A stretch of 64,000 nt of DNA. Source: Spirosoma sp. KUDC1026. Its GTDB lineage: Bacteria > Bacteroidota > Bacteroidia > Cytophagales > Spirosomataceae. This document shows positions 44,484 through 52,191 of the stretch, piece after piece. Every line of letters starts with the position of its first letter. Positions within the stretch are counted from its first letter, which is position 1. Below the pieces are notes generated by a model, which worked only from the letters and a program-made list of their open reading frames with translations, ran no database searches and was not told the origin of the DNA. The stretch spans positions 1,534,001 through 1,598,000 of the forward strand of contig NZ_CP056032.1 of assembly GCF_013375035.1 (NCBI RefSeq), in the 5' to 3' direction. Position numbers and translations under genes: made by a program.

Positions 44484-45737
44484 TTAGGCCGCTACTTCTT
44501 CCTCGGCCCGGCGATAGTATAGCGTCGAGCAGTTGTCTTTGCGGAGAATCTGCTGCGCTATCGTTTGCAAATCATCGGACGTAATGGCCTGAATCTGCGC
44601 TGCTTCCTGGTTAACCAGCTCCGGGTCACCCGCGTTGGCGGCATAGGCCAGATTCATGGCCCGGTTCAGTAGTTCAACTTCGGCAAAAGCCAGCGAGGCC
44701 TCGGCCTGGTTTTTTACTTTGCTCAGTTCCGCGTCAGAAATAGGCTGGTCAATCAGCTCCTGAATCACAGCTTCCACGGCGGCATCGGCTTCTTCCAGCG
44801 TAACACCGGCATTGAGCGTACCCTGCACCACCAGCAAACCAGGGTCCAGCGATGCGGTGAGGTAAGCGCCAATATTACTGAACAACGGATTGTCGCGCAG
44901 TAGTTTCTGATACAGACGCGACGACTTGCTACGTCCCAGAATGTCGCTGATCAGATCAGCGGTATGGTAACCCGGCGCAAACCGGCCCGGTACGTGGTAC
45001 GCTTTATAGAGGCTGTCCAGCGGCACTTTGGCGCTGGCTTCCAGCTTGCGGGCTTCGGTCTGCTTCATTTCCTGCGGCAACTGCCGAACGTAAGGGGTAC
45101 CCGCCGGAATGGGCGCAAACCACTTATCGCACAGTTGCTTTATCTGCTCAACCGTTACGTTTCCTGCCACGACCAGAATGGCGTTGTTCGGCAGGTAATA
45201 CTTGAAAAAGAAGTCTTTAACGTCGCCCAGCGTAGCATGTTCGATGTGGCTGATGTCTTTACCAATCGTCGCCCAGCGGTAAGGATGCTCTTTGTAGGCC
45301 AGCGGACGAAGTTTCAGCCAGACATCGCCGTACGGCTGATTCAGGTACCGCTGTTTGAATTCTTCGATGACAACCTTCTGCTGGACGTCCAGCACCTGCG
45401 GATCAAACGACAGGCTCAGCATCCGGTCCGATTCCAGCCAGAAAGCTGTTTCCAGGTTAGCGGCCGGGAGCGTAATGTAATAATTTGTAATATCGGGGCT
45501 GGTAAACGCGTTATTCTCCCCGCCGACTTTCTGCAGTGGCTCGTCGTAATTTGGAATGTGGGTTGAGCCGCCAAACATCAGGTGTTCGAACAAATGAGCG
45601 AAGCCCGTCCGGTCAGGGTCTTCGTCACGAGAGCCAACGTTGTATAAAATATTAACGGCCGCCATAGGGGTCGATTCGTCTTCGTGGACGAATACCCGCA
45701 GGCCATTATCCAGCGTAAATTGTTCGTAATGGATCAT
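44484..45737 (-). CDS. M16 family zinc metallopeptidase
   Basis: A 417-residue insulinase/pitrilysin-type peptidase (one M16 half-unit pair, no signal peptide). The inverted zinc motif HLFEH lies at residues 48-52 within GFAHLFEHLMFGGS, and the third ligand Glu is downstream in the conserved VVIEEFKQRY block. The second domain contains LDPGLLVVQGTL and related strands. The ATG at 45737 gives MIHYEQFTLDNGLRV, typical of the family. It is the first gene of the M16-MNT-HEPN-ispF-amidohydrolase run. Confidence 0.93.
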   Translation of the reverse strand: MIHYEQFTLDNGLRVFVHEDESTPMAAVNILYNVGSRDEDPDRTGFAHLFEHLMFGGSTHIPNYDEPLQKVGGENNAFTSPDITNYYITLPAANLETAFWLESDRMLSLSFDPQVLDVQQKVVIEEFKQRYLNQPYGDVWLKLRPLAYKEHPYRWATIGKDISHIEHATLGDVKDFFFKYYLPNNAILVVAGNVTVEQIKQLCDKWFAPIPAGTPYVRQLPQEMKQTEARKLEASAKVPLDSLYKAYHVPGRFAPGYHTADLISDILGRSKSSRLYQKLLRDNPLFSNIGAYLTASLDPGLLVVQGTLNAGVTLEEADAAVEAVIQELIDQPISDAELSKVKNQAEASLAFAEVELLNRAMNLAYAANAGDPELVNQEAAQIQAITSDDLQTIAQQILRKDNCSTLYYRRAEEEVAA

Positions 45738-45782
45738 AGAAAAACTTTTGCGTATTGCCCTCGTTACGTAATACGCACTTAA

Positions 45783-45814
45783 CAAAAGTACGGTTATGGC
45801 CGTATAGAATCAAA
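45783..45814 (-). promoter_or_regulatory. Bacteroidetal promoter for the M16-ispF operon
   Basis: On the minus strand TTTG (45814-45811) is followed after 20 bases by TACTTTTG (45790-45783), an exact TAnnTTTG element. It lies about 45 bases before the M16 start codon. Confidence 0.6.
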
Positions 45815-45823
45815 CGCCCCATC

Positions 45824-46951
45824 TTGACATCCTTCAGACTTCTTCTACAGTATAGTTTCCTGATTTTATCGTTCAGCCTGCCCGTTTCTGGACAGGCACA
45901 GGTGCTGACCGATGCCGCCGTCCAGCAAACGGTCGTCAAAACACTCGACGCTATTTACGGTCAGGAGTTTGCCGAAGCTAATACGTTAATACGCCAGCTT
46001 CAGACCCGTTATCCGCAGCATCCGATAGGACCCATTCTTCGGGCTACACTGCTGGAACAGCAGTACGTTCCCGTCGAGCAGAACCCGACTGCCGCTAGTC
46101 TGTACATACAGGCGGCCAATCAGGGACTGGAACTGGCCAGGAAAATGCTGGAACGTAACGAAAAGGATCCGGAAGGCGTACTGTTTGCATTGACAGCACA
46201 TAGCTATCTGGCGCTCATGTACACCAATAAAAACGAGTCGCTGAAAGCGGTTAATGAAGCCAAGAAGGCGTATCCGTACCTCAAACAGGGGTTTGGGATG
46301 CAGGAGCAAAGCCCGGATTTTTTCCTGACAACGGGCATGTACAATTACTACGTAGAGCGCTACCCAATGGATCACGCTGTGGTTCGGCCGTTCATGTTTT
46401 TCTTTCAGGATGGAGATATGCAGCTGGGCTTAAAGCAAATGGACGTAGCGTCACGGAAAGGCGTACTGATGCGGGCGGGGGCCAACTACTACCTGGCCCA
46501 TATCTACCTGAAGCATGAGATGAACCCGCAGAAGGCCGCGTTATACTCGAAATATCTGGTCGATAAATACCCCGCCAATCCACTCTACGTCATGCGCCAT
46601 GCAGAGGCTTTACTACTGGCGGGGCGCTACAGCGAGGCAAAACCGTATGTGCAGCGTCTCAAACAGAGCACTAATCAGATGGCCGCTATGGCAGTGCTTG
46701 TCTTCGACGGCATCCTGGACGAACAGGATGAGCGGGATGATAAAACCGCCAGCGCCAACTACCAAGCCGCCCTCAAACTGCCTTTCAACGAGGCTTACAC
46801 GAAAGAATACCACGCTATGGCGTATGCAGGGCTGGCCCGCATTGCCGCCCGTTCAAACAACAGAAGTCAGGCGAAGGCGTACTACGGGAAAGCACTCAAC
46901 GTCGGTGCTTACAAATCGTTGATTAAGGAAGGGAAAGCGTTTAAAGAGTAG
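45824..46951 (+). CDS. Exported TPR-like protein
   Basis: An exported helical repeat protein, 375 residues if it starts at the TTG at 45824, which gives a good signal peptide (FLILSFSLPVSGQAQ). The frame is open from 45755, overlapping the M16 promoter region, so the start is uncertain. TPR-like helical pairs run through the protein (AEANTLIRQLQTRYPQHP, NEAKKAYPYLKQGF, AGLARIAARSNNRSQAKAYY). A Y-rich stretch TTGMYNYYVERYP is also seen. It probably acts as a periplasmic scaffold. Function unknown. It is divergent from the M16 operon. Confidence 0.75.
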   Translation: MTSFRLLLQYSFLILSFSLPVSGQAQVLTDAAVQQTVVKTLDAIYGQEFAEANTLIRQLQTRYPQHPIGPILRATLLEQQYVPVEQNPTAASLYIQAANQGLELARKMLERNEKDPEGVLFALTAHSYLALMYTNKNESLKAVNEAKKAYPYLKQGFGMQEQSPDFFLTTGMYNYYVERYPMDHAVVRPFMFFFQDGDMQLGLKQMDVASRKGVLMRAGANYYLAHIYLKHEMNPQKAALYSKYLVDKYPANPLYVMRHAEALLLAGRYSEAKPYVQRLKQSTNQMAAMAVLVFDGILDEQDERDDKTASANYQAALKLPFNEAYTKEYHAMAYAGLARIAARSNNRSQAKAYYGKALNVGAYKSLIKEGKAFKE

Positions 46952-47104
46952 CTGAATACCGGATAAAATAATTTTTCGATGAGAATCGGCCCCCAGACAG
47001 GCTGTAGCTTGTTTGCTATATTTTAATGCCTGACTATCAATCTATTATTTGGGTATCCCCGTTAGTAGTTTCAAAGAAATTTACAAACCCGTAAATGAAT
47101 TGTT

Positions 47105-47671
47105 ATGAAAACGCTGATCACTTTATTTGAGCGCTTCGAGCGACTGGATGTCAGGATTAATATATGGCTGGTGGCTCATAGCATTACAATTCTTCGGATT
47201 TGCCTAGGCCTTGTTTTCTTTGGTTTTGGGGTACTGAAATTCTTCCCTGGCATCAGTCCCATTGAATCGTTAGCTACCCGAACAACGGTTATTCTAACAC
47301 TGGGACTATTCTCTGGCCACAATGCCATGAATTTTGTAGCTGGTCTGGAATGCATTATCGGAATTTGCTTTCTAACAGGACGGTTTCTGCGCGTTGGCGT
47401 GTGGTTGATGGCCGTGCAGATGGCGGGAGCTATGGCGCCGATAGTCCTCTTTCCAACTGAGCTTTTTTCGGGGCCGGGACACGCACCCAGCCTGGCCGCT
47501 CAGTATATTCTGAAAGACATCATTTTAATTGCCGCCGGGATGGTGATTGCTGCCACCTGGACTGGTGCCCGGATTATCGCCGAACCCCAAAAGCTGCGTA
47601 CTACGCTACGTTCCCGCGTGCCAAATGTCTACGGCAGAAAACGGGCGCACACTCCGCCGGCAATAGCTTAG
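47105..47671 (+). CDS. DoxX-like membrane protein
   Basis: A 188-residue protein with four hydrophobic helices (about 29-48, 62-83, 92-112, 133-152). The segment ITILRICLGLVFFGFGVLKFFPG fits the DoxX/DUF417 group, and GRFLRVGVWLMAVQMAG the third helix. Members are involved in redox or quinone-linked functions in a few cases, mostly unknown. The last 30 residues are basic and cytosolic. It stands alone and converges on dnaX. Confidence 0.78.
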   Translation: MKTLITLFERFERLDVRINIWLVAHSITILRICLGLVFFGFGVLKFFPGISPIESLATRTTVILTLGLFSGHNAMNFVAGLECIIGICFLTGRFLRVGVWLMAVQMAGAMAPIVLFPTELFSGPGHAPSLAAQYILKDIILIAAGMVIAATWTGARIIAEPQKLRTTLRSRVPNVYGRKRAHTPPAIA

Positions 47672-47685
47672 ATCCTACGAATGTA

Positions 47686-49611
47686 TTAATAGTCCACCTC
47701 CAGATTCAGGACTTTGCGCAGTTCAAGCAGCGCCGGGTTTTTCTCGGCCATAAAGTTGAACTTGTCCTGCGAGCTGTAAATCATCTTCTTTACCTCCTGC
47801 ACCGTAACCGTGTGCTCCAGCTGAATCTGGCTGTTCTGCAGCTGCTCCCGCAGGTAACCCATCAAATCTGGTTTTAAGTCCGTCAGGTAGCCTACCTGTA
47901 ACGTATTGTCCAGGGTGATTTGAATAGTCGTCCCCTCAAGAACTAGGGATCGATTCAGCACCAGTTGCTCCGTTGCTGAATCATATTGCTGATGCCGAAG
48001 CCGGGCGAACGCATTCCAGGTCGCCTGCAAATCTTCCATCGCAAAGGGTTTGTCGGGTCGGGTAGGGGCAGCTACCGTAATGGTTTCCGTGTCTGCTGAT
48101 CCCGACTGCATAACGCTGGTGTTTAGCGACACAGTCGACCGAAGGCGGCTGGTGGCCGGACGGGTCGGGGCTGGCATCGCGGGCCGGGGCCGCTCGGGGG
48201 CAGTGGCTACTGACGAAGCCACTGGCTGGCTTGCCAAAACAGGCTCCCGCTTGCCGACGCCGGTCGAGATTTCTACCGTCGGATGATTGACTGCCGGAGC
48301 CGCCTGTGTCTGATAGCCATTAATGGGCTCGCTGGTAATGGGATGCTGCTCGGTGGGTTGAGCCGCTATGCTAGTTGAGGACTGCGGGTGTCCATTGGGG
48401 GCTGGACTGCTGTTTTTTTTTTCGGCGCCGTTTAAGGCACTGGAATCCGGAGATACGCTGGGCAAGCCCGGAGCTGGCGAGCTGCTACGGTCGGGCATTG
48501 AATCCCAGTCGAGCACGTTACGCAGATTCGCCACTTTCATCAGCCAGAGTTCGACGTGCAGCCGCTGATCCTTGGCCTGTTTGTAGTTCATGTCGCACTG
48601 ACCGCCCAGGCTCAGCGCCGACAGTAGAAACGACATGGGCGCGCGCGCCGACTGATCGAGGTATTGCCGACGAACGTTCTCCGTAACCTGAAGCAGCTGA
48701 ACCGTAGCGCCGTCTTTACACACCAGCAAATCCCGGAAGTGGCGACACAGCCCTACTACAAACTGGTGGGCGTCGAACCCCTTACGCAAGATCTCGTCGA
48801 CAGTCAGCAAACTCTGGGAGAGATTGCCCGACAGCAGGTGATCAGTCAGTTTGAAGTAATAATCGTAGTCCAGAATGTGCAGGTTATCCAGCACTTCCTT
48901 GTACCGGATAATCCGGTCGGCTGCGAACGTAACGTTCAGGTCGAACATAGACAGCGCATCCCGAAGACCGCCGTCGGCTTTCTGAGCGATCAGATCAAGG
49001 GCTTCGCCTTCGGCGGTAATACCTTCTTTCTCCGCAATCTGCGCCAGGTGACCGGCAATATGACCGGGCTGAATCCGGTTGAAATCAAAAATCTGGCAGC
49101 GCGACAGAATCGTTGGCAGAATCTTGTGTTTCTCCGTCGTCGCCAGAATGAAAATGGCGTAGGTGGGTGGCTCCTCCAGCGTTTTCAGAAAGGCGTTGAA
49201 AGCCGCCGACGAGAGCATGTGCACCTCGTCAATGATATAGATCTTGTACTTGCCCGACTGGGGTGGGTAGCGAACCTGATCGATCAGGTTCCGAATATCC
49301 TCCACCGAGTTATTCGATGCGGCATCCAGTTCGTGAATATTAAAGGACGCGTTCTGCCGGAAGCTAACGCAGGAGTCGCACTGGTCGCAGGCTTCTCCCT
49401 CGGCCGTTAACTCCTGGCAATTGATGGTTTTGGCTAAAATACGGGCACAGGTTGTCTTCCCTACGCCACGCGGTCCGCAGAACAAGAACGCCGACGCTAA
49501 GTGATTGGTCTTGATTGCGTTCTTGAGTGTAGTCGTGATGTGTTCCTGCCCAACGACGGTATCGAACGTAGCGGGGCGGTACTTGCGGGCCGAAACCACA
49601 AAATTTTCCAT
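47686..49611 (-). CDS. dnaX: DNA polymerase III subunits tau and gamma
   Basis: DnaX is the ATPase of the sliding-clamp loader. The full product (tau-like) has 641 residues from ATG at 49611. Visible are RKYRPATFDTVVGQEH near the start, Walker A FCGPRGVGKTTCARIL, a zinc site (Cys in CQELTAEGEACDQCDSC), Walker B YIIDEVHMLS, and sensor region LATTEKHKIL. Domain III ends near residue 375 (ELWLMKVANL). A Ser/Pro/Ala/Thr-rich linker (about 377-530) and the tau C-terminal region follow. Codons 397-400 contain ten consecutive A, and both shifted frames stop within 20 codons (see separate entry). It is 40 bases downstream of the transporter gene. Confidence 0.97.
   Translation of the reverse strand: MENFVVSARKYRPATFDTVVGQEHITTTLKNAIKTNHLASAFLFCGPRGVGKTTCARILAKTINCQELTAEGEACDQCDSCVSFRQNASFNIHELDAASNNSVEDIRNLIDQVRYPPQSGKYKIYIIDEVHMLSSAAFNAFLKTLEEPPTYAIFILATTEKHKILPTILSRCQIFDFNRIQPGHIAGHLAQIAEKEGITAEGEALDLIAQKADGGLRDALSMFDLNVTFAADRIIRYKEVLDNLHILDYDYYFKLTDHLLSGNLSQSLLTVDEILRKGFDAHQFVVGLCRHFRDLLVCKDGATVQLLQVTENVRRQYLDQSARAPMSFLLSALSLGGQCDMNYKQAKDQRLHVELWLMKVANLRNVLDWDSMPDRSSSPAPGLPSVSPDSSALNGAEKKNSSPAPNGHPQSSTSIAAQPTEQHPITSEPINGYQTQAAPAVNHPTVEISTGVGKREPVLASQPVASSVATAPERPRPAMPAPTRPATSRLRSTVSLNTSVMQSGSADTETITVAAPTRPDKPFAMEDLQATWNAFARLRHQQYDSATEQLVLNRSLVLEGTTIQITLDNTLQVGYLTDLKPDLMGYLREQLQNSQIQLEHTVTVQEVKKMIYSSQDKFNFMAEKNPALLELRKVLNLEVDY
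48413..48422 (-). promoter_or_regulatory. dnaX: A10 slippage site in dnaX
   Basis: Ten A on the coding strand at codons 397-400 (GAA AAA AAA AAC). If one A is added or the ribosome slips -1, the frame ends at TAG after residue 413. If one A is lost or the shift is +1, it ends at TAG after residue 414. The products would be close in size to E. coli gamma (431 residues) and keep domains I-III. Transcriptional slippage on A9 is known for Thermus thermophilus dnaX. Confidence 0.7.
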
Positions 49612-49651
49612 ACTCAAAGTTAACACAGCCGGGGCGGATTTCAAACGAGAT

Positions 49652-50983
49652 TTACGCCCCAAGCTGCCGATACCGACGTAGTGTGAACAGGCAGATCAAC
49701 ATAGCAACGAGCGCCAGTCCACTTGCCAGCAAACCAATCTGCGGAGCCGCAATATACGCTAGGGCATGCCCCGCCAGGAAGGAACCTGCTATGTCGGAGA
49801 GGTTTACGAACGCCATATAGGTCGTAAACTGTGATCCTTCTACGCCCTTTCGACAAATGGCCATCAGCACCGGCATAGCCGAGATACTGATGCTGGGGTC
49901 CATAAAATAAAGCGTGACCAGACCAACCTGTGCGACTTCCTGTTTTACCCAGGCAGCCGAAGATGCATTAAAGCCAAAAAGGTAGAGGGCGACAATACCC
50001 GTAACGATAACCAGCAGCCGCCGGGCACCAATCCGATCAGCAATATAGCCTCCCGTAAACGCAACGATGGCGGCAACCAGCATCCCATACGTACCGGTCA
50101 GGAGCGAAACCGACGTGTCGGCCCAGCCCAGTTTTTTAATCAGGTGATAGTTATAGGCGCGGGAAAACAAACTGATGCTGACATAGGCCAGCACTGTAGC
50201 ACCAAACAGCAACAAACTTTTTCGGGCAAACAACCCCCGGAATAATTCCGTAAAGAGCCATTGGAAATCGTTGTCCGGAGCGGCAGCAGTAGTAAGAGCG
50301 CTATTTCCACGGGAAAATACCGACGAGGAGGCCCGTCGAAAAGAGGGGAGTAATCGGTCCTGGGTTTGTTCCCGGATAAAGAACGTAAAGATCGTTAGGG
50401 TAAACAGGCAGAGAGACAAAGTTAAGGCGGCTGTATAAAACCCGTAACTGCGTAGAATCTGAGAAAATACAGCGGCCCCTACGCCAGTGCCTACCAGAAA
50501 GCCGACCCGCATGAACGCGTTAACCCGACCACGTTCCTCTTCGCTGATGACCGTAATGGCCATTGCGTCAACACTTGCATCCTGAATGGCCGCAAACACG
50601 CTATGTCCGAAGAAGAACCAGCCCAGCGTTTTCACCTCCGTAACGGGATTGTCGACCAGCAGGAGACCGAGTGACGCCAGAAACGCCAGCAGCTGAGCCC
50701 CCAGTACCCAGGGCTTCCGGCGTCCCATAGTCGACTGTTGATACCGGTCGATGAGCGGTCCCCAGACAAATTGAAACGCCCAGGGCAGTCCCACCACAGC
50801 CGCAAAGGATCCGATGGCTGACGAACTGACGCCTTCGGCCGTTAGATAATTTGCCAGCGCGGTCAGGGAGAACCCGGCTGGTAAGCCCTGCATCACGTAC
50901 AGATAAAAGAAAACGACGTAGCGAAGCGGGCGACTTTGGCTGAGCGTCAATGGGTAAGAAGAAAATGTAGGGCCATTAAACAT
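49652..50983 (-). CDS. MFS transporter, AmpG-like
   Basis: A 443-residue inner-membrane permease with about 12 hydrophobic helices. The start region YVVFFYLYVMQGLPAGFSLTALANYL and the loop WGPLIDRYQQSTMGRRKPWVLGAQLL match the AmpG muropeptide permease subgroup of the major facilitator superfamily. AmpG carries anhydromuropeptides into the cytosol for peptidoglycan recycling; this is the likely but unproven role here, supported by the epimerase and lytic transglycosylases in the window. It lies immediately upstream of dnaX on the same strand. Confidence 0.83.
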   Translation of the reverse strand: MFNGPTFSSYPLTLSQSRPLRYVVFFYLYVMQGLPAGFSLTALANYLTAEGVSSSAIGSFAAVVGLPWAFQFVWGPLIDRYQQSTMGRRKPWVLGAQLLAFLASLGLLLVDNPVTEVKTLGWFFFGHSVFAAIQDASVDAMAITVISEEERGRVNAFMRVGFLVGTGVGAAVFSQILRSYGFYTAALTLSLCLFTLTIFTFFIREQTQDRLLPSFRRASSSVFSRGNSALTTAAAPDNDFQWLFTELFRGLFARKSLLLFGATVLAYVSISLFSRAYNYHLIKKLGWADTSVSLLTGTYGMLVAAIVAFTGGYIADRIGARRLLVIVTGIVALYLFGFNASSAAWVKQEVAQVGLVTLYFMDPSISISAMPVLMAICRKGVEGSQFTTYMAFVNLSDIAGSFLAGHALAYIAAPQIGLLASGLALVAMLICLFTLRRYRQLGA

Positions 50984-51362
50984 TTCGGGGGAAAGACAAT
51001 CTAAGGATGGCAGGGTTGCGTAGTTACTTCGGTAGACCGACTAACGAAGTATTATGTTTTTCCGCTGACGAACTATCTAAAAAAAAATCCGTTATTCTAT
51101 TGCAAGACCCGCGTAATCTGTCTAAAATTGCCCGCGTTTTCGCGCAAAAACCAATGGCAAAGCTCGTATACATACCGACCTTCTTCCATACTACGCCATT
51201 TCGGTTTAGGTCCGAAAGGACTATGCAAATTTGTTTGCCCATGCGGTAGACCTTTTACGCCTTTTTCCCGTTTACTTATTCCAAACAAACTCTCAGGACT
51301 GCTTGCCTGTGCTGGCAATGTATCCTATCAGCGGTAAAATTCAGGCCGCTTATATAAAGACA
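50984..51362. other. Long intergenic region before the GNAT gene
   Basis: 379 bases between the divergent transporter and GNAT genes. It contains a run of nine A (51079-51087) and a small GC hairpin with A run near 51128-51147. A longer open frame begins at 51231 but lacks family support. I see no gene. Confidence 0.45.
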
Positions 51363-52067
51363 ATGATAACGCCCGAAGTAGTTAACGATCAGTTCATTGT
51401 TCAGGTAGCCAACGAAAACCACCTGCGGCTGGCTGAAAGTATCTGTCACGAAATGGAGGAAAGCGCCAAGGCCCGGGGTACGGGCATTGCCAAGCGCTCG
51501 CCGATCTATGTGATGGAGAAGATGCTCGAAGGGAAGGCAATTATTGCAACCACCATGTCGGGCGACTGGGTTGGCTTCTGCTACGTCGAAACGTGGGAGC
51601 ACGGTAAGTTCGTAGCGAACTCTGGCCTGATTGTTCATCCGGATTACCGGAAGAGCGGTATCGCGACCCGGATCAAAGCCAAAGCTTTCGAGCTGTCGCG
51701 CGCGAAATTTCCGGAAGCCAAAATCATTGGTATTACGACCAGTCTGGCCGTGATGAAGATCAATTCGGATCTGGGTTATCAGCCGGTTACGCTAAACGAA
51801 CTGCCAGGCGATGATTCGTTCTGGAAAGGGTGCTCCAGCTGCGTCAACTACGACATTCTGACTCGTACCAATCGGAAGCACTGCCTTTGCACGGGCATGC
51901 TGTACGACCCGGAAGAGCATAAGCAGGAAGAGAAAAAAGAAAACTGGAACTTCCTGAAAGAGTCGTCCTTGTACGAGCGCTGGATGCGCATCAAAAAACG
52001 TATTCTGTTACGTATTAAACACGACCGCGTAAAAAAGCAGGAGCGCGAGCTGGAACCAGCCCACTAA
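51363..52067 (+). CDS. GNAT acetyltransferase of the bacteroidetal arginine-biosynthesis type
   Basis: A 234-residue protein from the ATG at 51363. The acetyl-CoA loop is ANSGLIVHPDYRKSGIATRIK. The C-terminal region with FWKGCSSCVNYDIL and KHCLCTGMLYDPE (four clustered cysteines, possibly a zinc site) recalls the GNAT that heads arginine-biosynthesis operons in Bacteroidota, where it is thought to act as an N-acetylglutamate synthase-like enzyme. Here no arg gene follows, so the role is uncertain. The tail is Lys/Glu-rich. An in-frame extension to 51231 is not supported. Confidence 0.7.
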   Translation: MITPEVVNDQFIVQVANENHLRLAESICHEMEESAKARGTGIAKRSPIYVMEKMLEGKAIIATTMSGDWVGFCYVETWEHGKFVANSGLIVHPDYRKSGIATRIKAKAFELSRAKFPEAKIIGITTSLAVMKINSDLGYQPVTLNELPGDDSFWKGCSSCVNYDILTRTNRKHCLCTGMLYDPEEHKQEEKKENWNFLKESSLYERWMRIKKRILLRIKHDRVKKQERELEPAH

Positions 52068-52102
52068 GCTAACAGTTTGCGCGAGTGCCCTACAATATAT
52101 AG

Positions 52103-52139
52103 CAAGAGCCCATCCAGAGAATTTCTGGGTGGGCTCTTG
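52103..52139 (+). terminator. Hairpin terminator
   Basis: A 15-bp stem with one G-T pair (52103-52117 and 52125-52139) and a 7-base loop, followed by a short T run, lies after the GNAT gene and before the kinase-phosphatase gene. Confidence 0.75.
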
Positions 52140-52191
52140 GATTTTGCGGGCCGGTGGTGGTACCTTACCGTTTTCCGACGCCAGCCCTACC

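Noticed and set aside
48664-49410. 248-codon open frame antisense to dnaX
   Set aside because: It is a mirror of the conserved AAA+ coding region, without signal or domain features.
49612-49662. Upstream extension of the dnaX frame overlapping the transporter gene
   Set aside because: DnaX proteins begin close to the RKYRP motif; the ATG at 49611 fits and removes the overlap.
51079-51087. Nine-A run in the region upstream of the GNAT gene
   Set aside because: It is non-coding, so slippage would have no evident effect.
51231-51362. N-terminal extension of the GNAT frame
   Set aside because: It is not like the family, and the ATG at 51363 gives a normal beginning.
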